This document shows positions 42,755 through 52,879 of a stretch of 64,000 bases of DNA, piece by piece. This DNA comes from Actinomadura sp. K4S16 (GTDB taxonomy: Bacteria > Actinomycetota > Actinomycetes > Streptosporangiales > Streptosporangiaceae). Position 1 is the stretch's first letter. Each line of letters begins with the position of its first letter. Both the position numbers and the translations under genes were made by a program. The stretch covers positions 372,001-436,000 of the forward strand of contig NZ_BDDE01000016.1 in NCBI RefSeq assembly GCF_008327685.1. The letters are read 5' to 3'. The notes beneath the pieces are model-generated. The model had not been told where the DNA came from, did not search any database, and saw only the letters and a list, made by a program, of their open reading frames with translations.

Positions 42755-42810
42755 AACCACCCGGTTGACTTGGGCCGGTCCGGCGGGCACTCTAAAACAA
42801 CCAGATGGTT
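42755..42810. promoter_or_regulatory. Paired operator-like palindromes between tetR and SDR
   Basis: AACC-ACCC-GGTT at 42755-42766 and AACC-AGAT-GGTT at 42799-42810, 44 bp centre to centre, in the divergent promoter. Typical size and location for TetR-type operators. Confidence 0.6.
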
Positions 42811-42826
42811 TATTTGTGGAGGACGC

Positions 42827-43624
42827 ATGACCACGACCGAAGCACCCGTCCCGGTCCGCTCACCGCTCCCGCAGGGCCTCGCCGGCCGTACGGCGGTGAT
42901 CCTCGGGGGCAGCTCCGGCATCGGCCTGGCCGCGGGGGAACTGCTCGCCTCGGTCGGTGCGCGGATCGTGCTCGCGAGCCGCGACAGGACCCGGCTGGAC
43001 ACCGCCGTGGCGCGAGTGGCCGCGGCCGGGACCGCGGCCCAGGTGCTGGGAGCGGCCGCCGACGTCACGGACGAGAACGCGCTGGAGGAGGTCTTCGAGA
43101 GCGCCGGCACCGTCGACCACGTGCTGGTGACGGCCGGGCGCCCCGCCGGGATGGGGCCGCTCACCGGGCTCACCCGGGACGTCGTGCGGGACGCCGTCGA
43201 GGGACCGGCGTGGGCGGTGGTCGCCGTCGCGCGCGCCGCCGCCCGCCGGATGCCCCCGGGCGGGTCGATCACGCTGACCTCGGGCATCCTCGTCACGCGT
43301 CCCCGTCCGGGGATGTCCGCGCCGGTCGCGGGGGGCGGTGCCGTCGAGACGCTCACCCGCGCGCTCGCCGTCGAGTACGCGCCCGCACGCCTGCGGGTCA
43401 ACGCGATCCGGTTCGGGGCCTTCGACACCCCCCTGCTGCGGACGGCCTACGGAACCGCCTCCGGCGCGGAGGGCGACGCGGCCATGGCCGAGGCGGGCGG
43501 GTCCATGCCGCTCGGACGGTTCGGGACGGCCGAGGAGGCCGCCTCCGCCGCCCTGTTCCTCATGGCCAACCCCTACATGAACGGCGAGATCCTCACGGTG
43601 GACGGAGGCCAGTCCCTCGTCTGA
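42827..43624 (+). CDS. Short-chain dehydrogenase/reductase
   Basis: 265 residues. ILGGSSGIGLAAGELLASVGARIVLASR cofactor motif, LVTAGRPAG in place of NNAG, and a shortened active-site region SGILVTRPRPGMSAPVAGGGAVE where the usual YxxxK tyrosine is not obvious; the C-terminus GEILTVDGGQSLV is standard. The missing YxxxK suggests a non-classical or inactive SDR, possibly an enoyl-reductase-like branch. GGAGGACGC precedes ATG 42827. Confidence 0.88.
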   Translation: MTTTEAPVPVRSPLPQGLAGRTAVILGGSSGIGLAAGELLASVGARIVLASRDRTRLDTAVARVAAAGTAAQVLGAAADVTDENALEEVFESAGTVDHVLVTAGRPAGMGPLTGLTRDVVRDAVEGPAWAVVAVARAAARRMPPGGSITLTSGILVTRPRPGMSAPVAGGGAVETLTRALAVEYAPARLRVNAIRFGAFDTPLLRTAYGTASGAEGDAAMAEAGGSMPLGRFGTAEEAASAALFLMANPYMNGEILTVDGGQSLV

Positions 43625-43633
43625 GCAAGGGGC

Positions 43634-43667
43634 GGGCCCCTGACCGGCGTCCGGTGGTCAGGGGCCC
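43634..43667. terminator. Terminator after the SDR gene
   Basis: Perfect 12-bp stem GGGCCCCTGACC/GGTCAGGGGCCC with a 10-nt loop, immediately after the SDR stop; serves both convergent genes. Confidence 0.75.
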
Positions 43668-43714
43668 GAAGTCTCGGCTGTCTGAGGGGCTGGGAGACCC
43701 CTTCTGCGAACAGC

Positions 43715-45544
<1,830 letters not shown>

Positions 45545-45594
45545 GGTTCTCCGTTCGGTTCGGCCCCCGAAGCAAACAGGAATCCCCGCATACT

Positions 45595-45613
45595 CTTAGG
45601 AAAGTTTCCTAAG
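45595..45613. promoter_or_regulatory. Perfect palindrome in the chitinase promoter
   Basis: CTTAGGAAA-G-TTTCCTAAG, 51 bp upstream of the chitinase start. From memory, very similar TTAGGAAAGTTTCCTAA palindromes precede chitosanase and other glycoside hydrolase genes in Streptomyces, where a ROK-family repressor (CsnR) binds. Likely the operator for chitin/chitosan-dependent induction. Confidence 0.7.
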
Positions 45614-45736
45614 AATTGCGCCGATCGTAACCGGGCCGAACGGTGCCGACAAGGCCCTCCGGGCGCCCCGCGGACGCCGGATTGAGTGGTCTAAGCGACT
45701 GCCTGGACCCATACGGTCACCGGCCGCGCAGAAAAA

Positions 45737-46222
45737 TCAGGACGTGCCGAACCATCCCGGCATGTCGAGCCGCCACAGGTCCGCGGGCGTCATCCGGCGG
45801 AGGTCCTGCTCCAGGGCGCGCATGCGGTCGGCGCCGAGCGTTCGGACCCAGTCGCCCCGGATCCGCTCGAAGACGCGCTCGGACCGGGCGAGGGAGTCCA
45901 CGGCCCGCGGGGTCAGTCGGACGATCTTTCGGCGGGCGTCCCGCGGGTCGCTGCCGCGCTCCAGGTAGCCCGCCCGCTCCAGCGACTTCACCATCTTGCC
46001 CGCGGCCTGCTTGGACACTCCGAGCCGGCGGCCGAGCTCCACCGCCGTCGTGCCGTCCGGGCCGATGGCCTGGAAGACGAAGCCGTGCATCGGGCGCAGG
46101 TCCGGATGCCCCTCCCGGGCCAGTTCGGCGTGCAGTTCGTCGCTGATCGTGCGGAACGCCAGGAAGAGCCGCAGCGGCAGCTCGAAGCCGGGTGCGTCCC
46201 GCGGCCCGTCGTCACTTGACAT
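45737..46222 (-). CDS. MarR-family transcriptional regulator
   Basis: 161 residues; winged helix at about 60-125 (GPDGTTAVELGRRLGVSKQAAGKMVKSLERAGYLERGSDPRDARRKIVRLTPRAVDSL). ATG 46222 has GAGG 9 nt upstream. Divergent from a cupin gene across about 60 bp, with a partial palindrome (GTTGAC/GACAAC-type, 46235-46262), probably its operator. Confidence 0.93.
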   Translation of the reverse strand: MSSDDGPRDAPGFELPLRLFLAFRTISDELHAELAREGHPDLRPMHGFVFQAIGPDGTTAVELGRRLGVSKQAAGKMVKSLERAGYLERGSDPRDARRKIVRLTPRAVDSLARSERVFERIRGDWVRTLGADRMRALEQDLRRMTPADLWRLDMPGWFGTS

Positions 46223-46283
46223 GAAAGACAACCTCGTTGACTATATGGACAACCACATTGTCTAACTTAGGGGACGGGGAGCC

Positions 46284-46700
46284 ATGACGCTCATCCGCAA
46301 CGCCGAGAGCCGCCGGACCGAGACGCCGAACGCCGTGATGATCACCGCCGCCACGCCGACCCAGGGCGGCACCGAGGGGCTCGCCGTCTGGCGCGTGGAG
46401 ATGGCGCCGGGCAAGACCGGTCCGCTGCACGCCATGGACACCGAGCAGGTGTGGACGTTCCTCGACGGCGCCGCAACCGTCGACCTGGACGGCCGCAAGC
46501 TGGAGGCGGGCCCGGGCGACACCGTCGTCCTGCCCGCCGACGCGCCCCGGCAGATGACGACCGGGGACACCGGTTTCACCGCCGTCGTCGCGGCCCACGC
46601 CGGCTGCCTCGCCTACGACCCGGAGGCCCTGGTGGACGAGACCCGGTGCGCGATCGCGCCCCAGGGGGACGAGCGGATCGTCCCGCCCTGGGCCCAGTGA
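46284..46700 (+). CDS. Cupin-domain protein
   Basis: 138 residues with a cupin barrel: GPLHAMDTEQVWTFLDGAATVDLDGRKLEAGPGDTVVLPADAPRQMT; His, Glu and a later site form a possible metal centre. Likely a small-molecule-binding or dioxygenase-like protein regulated by the divergent MarR protein. Ends 34 bp from the convergent response regulator. Confidence 0.88.
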   Translation: MTLIRNAESRRTETPNAVMITAATPTQGGTEGLAVWRVEMAPGKTGPLHAMDTEQVWTFLDGAATVDLDGRKLEAGPGDTVVLPADAPRQMTTGDTGFTAVVAAHAGCLAYDPEALVDETRCAIAPQGDERIVPPWAQ

Positions 46701-46731
46701 CCGGAGGCCCGGTGACCGGAAGCCCCGGTGA

Positions 46732-47376
46732 TCAGGCGCCCAGGTAGGCCAGGACCGCGAGGACGCGGCGGTTGTCGTCCTCGGACGGCGGCAGCCCGAG
46801 CTTGCCGAAGATGCTGTTGGTGTGCTTGCTGATCGCCTTCTCGGTGACGAACAGCTTCGCGGCGATCGCGGCGTTCGAGCGGCCCTCCGCCATCAGCCCG
46901 AGCACCTCGCGCTCGCGGGGGGTGAGCTGCTGCAGCGGCTCCTCGCGGGCGTGCCGGGTGAGCAGCTGGGCCACCACGTCCGGGTCGAGGGCGGTGCCGC
47001 CGTCCGCGACCCGGCGCACCGCCTCCACGAAGACCTTGACGTCCGAGACGCGGTCCTTCAGCAGGTAGCCGATGCCGCCCGTGCTGTCGGACAGCAGCTC
47101 CCGCGCGTACAGCTGCTCCACGTGCTGCGACAGCACGAGCACCGGCAGGCCCGGGATCTCCTTGCGGGCCTCCAGCGCGGCCTTCAGGCCCTCGTCGGTG
47201 AACGTCGGCGGGAGCCGGACGTCCACCACCGCCACGTCCGGGCGGTGCGCGGTCAGCGCCCGCAGCAGGGACGGGCCGTTGTCGACCGCCTCGACGACCT
47301 CGAAGCCGAACGCCTCCAGCAGGCGGATCAGCCCGTCCCGGAGGAGGGCGAGGTCTTCGGCGATGACAACGCGCAC
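46732..47376 (-). CDS. NarL/LuxR-type response regulator
   Basis: 214 residues. Receiver domain with the acidic pocket EDLALLRD and phospho-acceptor Asp in AVVDVRLPP, Lys in YLLKDRV; C-terminal HTH LTPREREVLGLMAEGRSNAAIAAKLFVTEKAISKHTNSIFGKL. GTG 47376 lies inside the 3' end of the kinase gene (49-bp overlap), so kinase and regulator are coupled. Confidence 0.94.
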   Translation of the reverse strand: MRVVIAEDLALLRDGLIRLLEAFGFEVVEAVDNGPSLLRALTAHRPDVAVVDVRLPPTFTDEGLKAALEARKEIPGLPVLVLSQHVEQLYARELLSDSTGGIGYLLKDRVSDVKVFVEAVRRVADGGTALDPDVVAQLLTRHAREEPLQQLTPREREVLGLMAEGRSNAAIAAKLFVTEKAISKHTNSIFGKLGLPPSEDDNRRVLAVLAYLGA

Positions 47377-48662
47377 GGCAGCTCCATGGTCACGACGGTC
47401 GGCCCGCCGACCGGGCTCGTCACGGCCATGGTCCCATCGAACGCCGCGAGCCTGCGCTCGATACCGCGCATTCCGCTCCCGGCCGCCGGGTCGGCGCCGC
47501 CCGTCCCGTCGTCCCCGACGATCATGAGCAGCCGGTCCCCGGTGTGCTCGATCTGCACCCACGCGCGCCGCGCGGCCGAGTGCTTGACGGTGTTGGCGAG
47601 CATCTCCGCGACCGCGAAGTACGCCGCCGACTCCACCGGGGCGTCGCCGCGCCCGGGCAGGTCGATCCGGACGTCCACGGGCAGCGGCAGGGTGAGCGCC
47701 AGCGCGCGCACCGCCCCGTCGAGCCCGCGCTCGGCCAGCACCGGCGGATGGATGCCCCGGACCAGGTCGCGCAGCTCCGTCAGCGCCGTCCCGCTCGCCT
47801 CGCGGGCCTCGGCCAGGAGCCGCTGCGCCGTCTCGGGGTCGTGCTTCATCATCTCCTCGGCGAGGCCGATGTTCATGCTCAGCGCGACCAGCCGGGCCTG
47901 CGCGCCGTCGTGCAGGTCCCGCTCGATTCTGCGCAGCTCGGCCGCCGAGGCGTCCACCGCGTCCGACCGCGTCTCGGTGAGCCGCTGGACGCGCTCGGCC
48001 AGCGCGCCCCGCGTCGGCGCCAGCAGCGACCGGCAGAACATCGCGTGCGCCCTCAGGAAGACCGGCCCGAGCCGGGCCGACACCGCGGTCAGCGCGGCGC
48101 CCAGCACGACCGTCCCGACGACGCCGACCACGCCCCAGTCGCTCAGCATCCAGAAGGGGCCCCACCCGTAGTCGGTCAGCTGCGCCACCCACGGCGCCAC
48201 GAACACGCCCTCGAGCCCGTAGATCGTCATGCCCCCCGCGAGGACGCCGAGGACGAGCGCGACCGGCACGTTCAGGATCGTCCACAGCAGGTCCCGCCAC
48301 GAGGCCGGGTCGGTGAGGACCCGCTTCAGCCGGCCGAAGGGGCCCGCGCCGGCGGGCTCCGGCCGGTACGGGACGGGGATCGCCACCCCCGACCACTCGG
48401 CCGCCCAGGCGCGCTGCTGGTTGGCGACCGTGCGGATCGCCTGGAACATCACGGGTGCCAGCACGACCCCGAACCCCAGGGGGATGAACGCCACCGACAG
48501 CACGGTCAGGATGAACAACGGCAGGCCCACCGCGTACGCCAGCACGATCTGGACGACGGAGCGGAGGAAGTCGATGAGGGCGCGCCGCCCGTACTCGCGC
48601 AGTAGCTCGCCCACCCGTTCCTCCAGGGATTCGCCGTTCTTGCGGACCTCCACCATTGTCAT
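47328..48662 (-). CDS. Sensor histidine kinase (HisKA_3 family)
   Basis: 444 residues. Four or five membrane helices (about residues 30-205), dimerization/phospho-acceptor region LRRIERDLHDGAQARLVALSMNIG (His in ERDLHDG), then HATPase with N-box ANTVKHSAA and G box GSGMRGIERRL. Signal unknown; a long extracytoplasmic region is lacking, so it may sense membrane state. Partner is the overlapping response regulator. Confidence 0.94.
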   Translation of the reverse strand: MTMVEVRKNGESLEERVGELLREYGRRALIDFLRSVVQIVLAYAVGLPLFILTVLSVAFIPLGFGVVLAPVMFQAIRTVANQQRAWAAEWSGVAIPVPYRPEPAGAGPFGRLKRVLTDPASWRDLLWTILNVPVALVLGVLAGGMTIYGLEGVFVAPWVAQLTDYGWGPFWMLSDWGVVGVVGTVVLGAALTAVSARLGPVFLRAHAMFCRSLLAPTRGALAERVQRLTETRSDAVDASAAELRRIERDLHDGAQARLVALSMNIGLAEEMMKHDPETAQRLLAEAREASGTALTELRDLVRGIHPPVLAERGLDGAVRALALTLPLPVDVRIDLPGRGDAPVESAAYFAVAEMLANTVKHSAARRAWVQIEHTGDRLLMIVGDDGTGGADPAAGSGMRGIERRLAAFDGTMAVTSPVGGPTVVTMELPCALSSPKTSPSSGTG

Positions 48663-48815
48663 GGTTCGCGCCCCGGCGCTCGGTGGTGCTAGACCCCCTC
48701 TTCACGGCCGGGGCGGTGGGGTTAGGCCTACCGTCATTCGGCCCCGACAAGACAACAGGCCCCGTTCCCTGGACAATGCACAGGCGACACCCAGGGGAGA
48801 AAGCGAATCCAAGCT

Positions 48816-51386
48816 GTGACAGCGACCATCAGCCAGACGTCCGACGGCCAGGGCCACGGGCCCGCCCTCCGGCCCATCACCGAGCGCATCGCCGAGGAGA
48901 TCGGCGTCCGCGAGGGCCAGGTGCGGGTCGCGGTGGACCTGCTCGACGGCGGGGCGACCGTCCCGTTCATCGCCCGCTACCGCAAGGAGGCGACCGGAGC
49001 GCTCGACGACGCCCAGCTCCGCGCGCTGGAGGAGCGGCTGCGCTACCTGCGCGAGCTGGACGAGCGCCGCGCCGCGATCCTGGAGTCGGTCGAGTCGCAG
49101 GGCAAGCTCACGGACGAGCTGCGGGCCCAGATCATGACGGCCGACTCCAAGGCGCGGCTGGAGGACATCTACCTCCCGTACAAGCCGAAGCGCCGCACCA
49201 AGGCGCAGATCGCCCGCGAGGCCGGACTCGAACCGCTCGCCGAGATGCTGCTCGGCGACCCGTCCCGCGACCCGCAGGCCGAGGCCGCCGCCTTCGTGGA
49301 CGAGGAGAAGGGCGTCGCCGACGCGGCCGCCGCGCTGGAGGGCGCCCGCGCCATCCTGGTCGAGCGCTTCGCCGAGGACGCCGACCTCATCGGCGCGCTG
49401 CGCGAGCGCATGTGGAACCAGGGCCGCATGGTCTCGCGCGTCCGGGAGGGCAAGCAGGAGTCGGGCGCGAAGTTCTCCGACTACTTCGAGTTCGCCGAGC
49501 CGTTCGCGAAGCTGCCCTCGCACCGCGTCCTCGCGCTCTTCCGCGGGGAGAAGGAAGAGGTCCTCGACCTCGACCTGGAGCCCGAGGAGGCGGGGGACGA
49601 CCCCGCGGCGCGCAGCTCCTACGAGGTGGAGATCGCGCGCCGGTTCCAGATCGCCGACCAGGGCCGTCCGGCCGACAAGTGGCTGTCGGACGCCGTGCGG
49701 TGGGCCTGGCGCACCCGGATCCTCGTCCACCTCGGCATCGACCTGCGCACCCGGCTGCGGCAGGAGGCCGAGGACGAGGCGGTCCGCGTGTTCGCGGCCA
49801 ACCTGCGCGACCTCCTGCTCGCCGCGCCCGCCGGCACCCGCGCCACCATGGGCCTGGACCCGGGCCTGCGCACCGGCGTCAAGGTCGCCGTCGTCGACGC
49901 GACCGGCAAGGTCGTCGCCACCGACACGATCTTCCCGCACGAGCCCCGGCGCAAGTGGGACGAGTCGATCGAGACGCTCGCCAGGCTGGCCCGCGAGCAC
50001 CGCGTCGACCTGGTCTCGATCGGCAACGGCACCGCCTCGCGCGAGACCGACAAACTCGCCGCCGACCTGATCGCCCGGTACCCCGACCTGGGGCTCACCA
50101 AGGTCATGGTGTCGGAGGCCGGCGCGTCGGTGTACTCGGCGTCGGAGTACGCGGGCCGCGAGCTGCCCGGCATGGACGTCTCGCTGCGCGGCGCCGTGTC
50201 CATCGCCCGCCGCCTCCAGGACCCGCTCGCCGAACTGGTCAAGATCGACCCAAAGTCGATCGGCGTCGGCCAGTACCAGCACGACGTCTCCGAGGTGAAG
50301 CTGTCGCGCTCCCTCGACGCCGTCGTGGAGGACTGCGTGAACGCCGTCGGCGTCGACGTCAACACCGCGTCCGCGCCGCTGCTCACCCGCGTGTCCGGCA
50401 TCGGCGAGGGCCTCGCGGAGAACATCGTCGCGCACCGCGACGCCAACGGCCCGTTCCGCAGCCGCGCCGGGCTGAAGGGCGTCCCGCGGCTCGGCCCGAA
50501 GGCGTTCGAGCAGTGCGCCGGCTTCCTGCGCATCCCCGGCGGGGACGACCCGCTCGACGCCTCCAGCGTGCACCCCGAGTCCTACCCGGTCGTCCGCCGG
50601 ATCCTGGACGCCGCCGGCACCGACATCAAGGCCCTCGTCGGCAACACCGCCGTCCTGCGCTCGCTCAGGCCGGCGGAGTTCGTCGACGACACCTTCGGGC
50701 TGCCGACCGTCACCGACATCCTCTCCGAGCTGGAGAAGCCCGGCCGCGACCCGCGCCCCGCGTTCCGGACCGCCACGTTCAAGGAGGGCGTCGACAAGCT
50801 CGGCGACCTCGAACCCGGCATGGTCCTGGAAGGGGTCGTCACCAACGTCGCGGCGTTCGGGGCGTTCGTGGACGTCGGCGTCCACCAGGACGGGCTCGTC
50901 CACATCTCCGCGATGTCGGACAAGTTCGTGTCCGACCCGCGTGATGTCGCCAAGCCCGGCGACATCGTCCGGGTGAAGGTCCTGGACGTCGACCTCCAGC
51001 GCAAGCGCATCTCGCTGACGCTGCGCCTGGACGACGAGCCGGGCCGCGACCAGCAGGGCGGCGGGCGCCGCGGTGAGCAGGGCGGCGGGCGCCGCGGCGG
51101 CGAGCAGCGCGACCGCGGTCCGCGTCCGGGCCGCGGCGGGCAGGACGGGCGCGGCGACCAGAACCGGCGCGGTCAAGGACAACGCGGCCAAGGCCAGCGC
51201 GGTCAGGACCAGCGCGGCCGGAACCAGCGGGGCGGGCAGCGCAGCGGCGGGCAGGGCGGCGGCGACTTCTCCGGAGGCGGCGCCATGGCCGACGCGCTCC
51301 GGCGGGCCGGCCTGGACAAGGGCCTGCCCGGCAAGGACAAGGGCCTGCCCGGCAAGGACAAGGGCCGCTCCGGCAAGGGCCGCTGA
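48816..51386 (+). CDS. tex: Tex-family RNA-binding transcription accessory protein
   Basis: 856 residues. N-terminal Tex domain (ATVPFIARYRKEATGALDDAQLRALEERL), YqgF-like domain with GLDPGLRTGVKVAVVD, helix-hairpin-helix region (GIGEGLAENIVAHRDANGPF), and S1 domain (GMVLEGVVTNVAAFGAFVDVGVHQDGLVHIS). After the S1 domain comes an unusually long Arg/Gly/Gln-rich tail of about 110 residues (from about residue 730), ending in repeats of GLPGKDK. GTG start, no strong Shine-Dalgarno. Confidence 0.95.
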   Translation: MTATISQTSDGQGHGPALRPITERIAEEIGVREGQVRVAVDLLDGGATVPFIARYRKEATGALDDAQLRALEERLRYLRELDERRAAILESVESQGKLTDELRAQIMTADSKARLEDIYLPYKPKRRTKAQIAREAGLEPLAEMLLGDPSRDPQAEAAAFVDEEKGVADAAAALEGARAILVERFAEDADLIGALRERMWNQGRMVSRVREGKQESGAKFSDYFEFAEPFAKLPSHRVLALFRGEKEEVLDLDLEPEEAGDDPAARSSYEVEIARRFQIADQGRPADKWLSDAVRWAWRTRILVHLGIDLRTRLRQEAEDEAVRVFAANLRDLLLAAPAGTRATMGLDPGLRTGVKVAVVDATGKVVATDTIFPHEPRRKWDESIETLARLAREHRVDLVSIGNGTASRETDKLAADLIARYPDLGLTKVMVSEAGASVYSASEYAGRELPGMDVSLRGAVSIARRLQDPLAELVKIDPKSIGVGQYQHDVSEVKLSRSLDAVVEDCVNAVGVDVNTASAPLLTRVSGIGEGLAENIVAHRDANGPFRSRAGLKGVPRLGPKAFEQCAGFLRIPGGDDPLDASSVHPESYPVVRRILDAAGTDIKALVGNTAVLRSLRPAEFVDDTFGLPTVTDILSELEKPGRDPRPAFRTATFKEGVDKLGDLEPGMVLEGVVTNVAAFGAFVDVGVHQDGLVHISAMSDKFVSDPRDVAKPGDIVRVKVLDVDLQRKRISLTLRLDDEPGRDQQGGGRRGEQGGGRRGGEQRDRGPRPGRGGQDGRGDQNRRGQGQRGQGQRGQDQRGRNQRGGQRSGGQGGGDFSGGGAMADALRRAGLDKGLPGKDKGLPGKDKGRSGKGR

Positions 51387-51437
51387 GCCCGGCTACGCGT
51401 GACGGACGGCGTCCCGTGCTCCGCGCAGGGGCGCCGT

Positions 51438-52586
51438 TCAGCCGTCGCCGAAGCCGCGCCAGCGACCGTCCGAGCCCGTGTCGGTCGGGGGCTGCGGCCG
51501 GACGGGACGGCGCGGCTGCTGCGACGCCGCGTCCGGATGAGGGGCCTCGGGACGGTCGTAGGGGCCCCTGCCGAGCGGGTCGGTCGCATACGGAGAGCGC
51601 TGAGGCGGCACCTGAGGCGCCTGCCCGAGACGCGGGCCGCCCAGGACGGGCCCGCCGACCGCCGTGCTACCGAACGGGTCCACCTCGTCGGCGGCCTCCG
51701 TGCGGGCGGAGTCGCCCGGCCCCTCCGGTATCGGCCGGTGCCGGGGGAACTGGAGGACGGCGATCGCGCCCAGCGCCAGCGCGCCCAGCCGCATCGCGGA
51801 GCGGCCCACGTCCTGCGGCCACGGCTCCGCGTAGAGGAAGGTGCCCATGGTCAGCAGGTAGCTCTTCGCGCTCACCGTCATCACGGTGGCCACGATCGAC
51901 ACCCGGCAGCGCTGGAAGGCCGCGACCATGATCCCGAACCCGACCGCCGCCGCCAGCACCGTCAGGTACGGCCACGGCGTCGCGGCGATCCGCAGGCTGG
52001 TGGCGTGCGCGTCGTCGCTCCATCCCTTGATCGCCAGCTCGGCGGTGCCGACCGGGAAGCCCGAGCTCAGCCCGTAGGCGATGCCGGTGACCGGGCGCGC
52101 GTGCCGGCCGTCCGGCCGGTGGTCGCCGAGGACGAGGATCAGCAGCGGCACGATCACCGCGGGGGCGACCACCGCGGCGATCTTCCACAGCGGCGCGTCG
52201 GCGGAGCCGATCGGCTCGTCCCCGCGCAGCGACCCGGTCAGCAGCAGGATCGCCGCGCCGATCAGCACCAGGCTGAGCCACTCGCGCGCGATCAGCCGCT
52301 CGCCGAAGAACACCAGCGCGATCAGCAGCAGCGGCACGATGCCGGACATGAAGATCGGTACCGCGGTGGACAGGGGCAGGTTGCGCAGCGCGAGAATCTG
52401 CAGGCCGAGCCCGCCGAGCACGATCCCGAGCGCGATCAGGAAGATCCAGTTGCTGAGGACCGTCCATGCCAGGTGCGGGATGCGGTTGCCCCGGACAGGG
52501 GGCATCCGGTCCGCCGCCAGCTTGAACACGGCGAACCCGAGGTAGTAGAGACCGGTCGCACTGAAGGCCGCAGCTATCCCGTTCAT
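51438..52586 (-). CDS. EamA/DMT-type transporter with disordered C-terminal tail
   Basis: 382 residues. Nine or ten membrane helices up to about residue 285 (e.g. LIALGIVLGGLGLQILALRNLPLSTAVPIFMSGIVPLLLIALVFFGERL), then a ~95-residue Pro/Gly/Asp-rich cytoplasmic tail. Likely drug/metabolite transporter superfamily; substrate unknown. Convergent with tex, 51 bp apart. Confidence 0.85.
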   Translation of the reverse strand: MNGIAAAFSATGLYYLGFAVFKLAADRMPPVRGNRIPHLAWTVLSNWIFLIALGIVLGGLGLQILALRNLPLSTAVPIFMSGIVPLLLIALVFFGERLIAREWLSLVLIGAAILLLTGSLRGDEPIGSADAPLWKIAAVVAPAVIVPLLILVLGDHRPDGRHARPVTGIAYGLSSGFPVGTAELAIKGWSDDAHATSLRIAATPWPYLTVLAAAVGFGIMVAAFQRCRVSIVATVMTVSAKSYLLTMGTFLYAEPWPQDVGRSAMRLGALALGAIAVLQFPRHRPIPEGPGDSARTEAADEVDPFGSTAVGGPVLGGPRLGQAPQVPPQRSPYATDPLGRGPYDRPEAPHPDAASQQPRRPVRPQPPTDTGSDGRWRGFGDG

Positions 52587-52879
52587 CCCGGACGAGTATG
52601 GGGGTTCCGGTGTCCTATGTCACTGCCCGTGCGGCATCGTTGACGCGGTTTCGCCGGGCTTGTGGGCGTCCGATGTCCGCAGACGGCGCCGCTACCCCAT
52701 AGACTTGGCCGCGCGAAGGCGCGGAGCCGTATCTCGGCGTGGCCGCGCCGCTGAGAGACTGACCGGCCGAGCACCGCGGTGCAGCCGCCGCGCGGAGGCC
52801 GAGGGCTCGCAGGCAAGAGAGAAGAGTACGCGTCGAACGCCGCGGCCGAGACAGCGCCCGATCAAGGAGACCGACCCCA

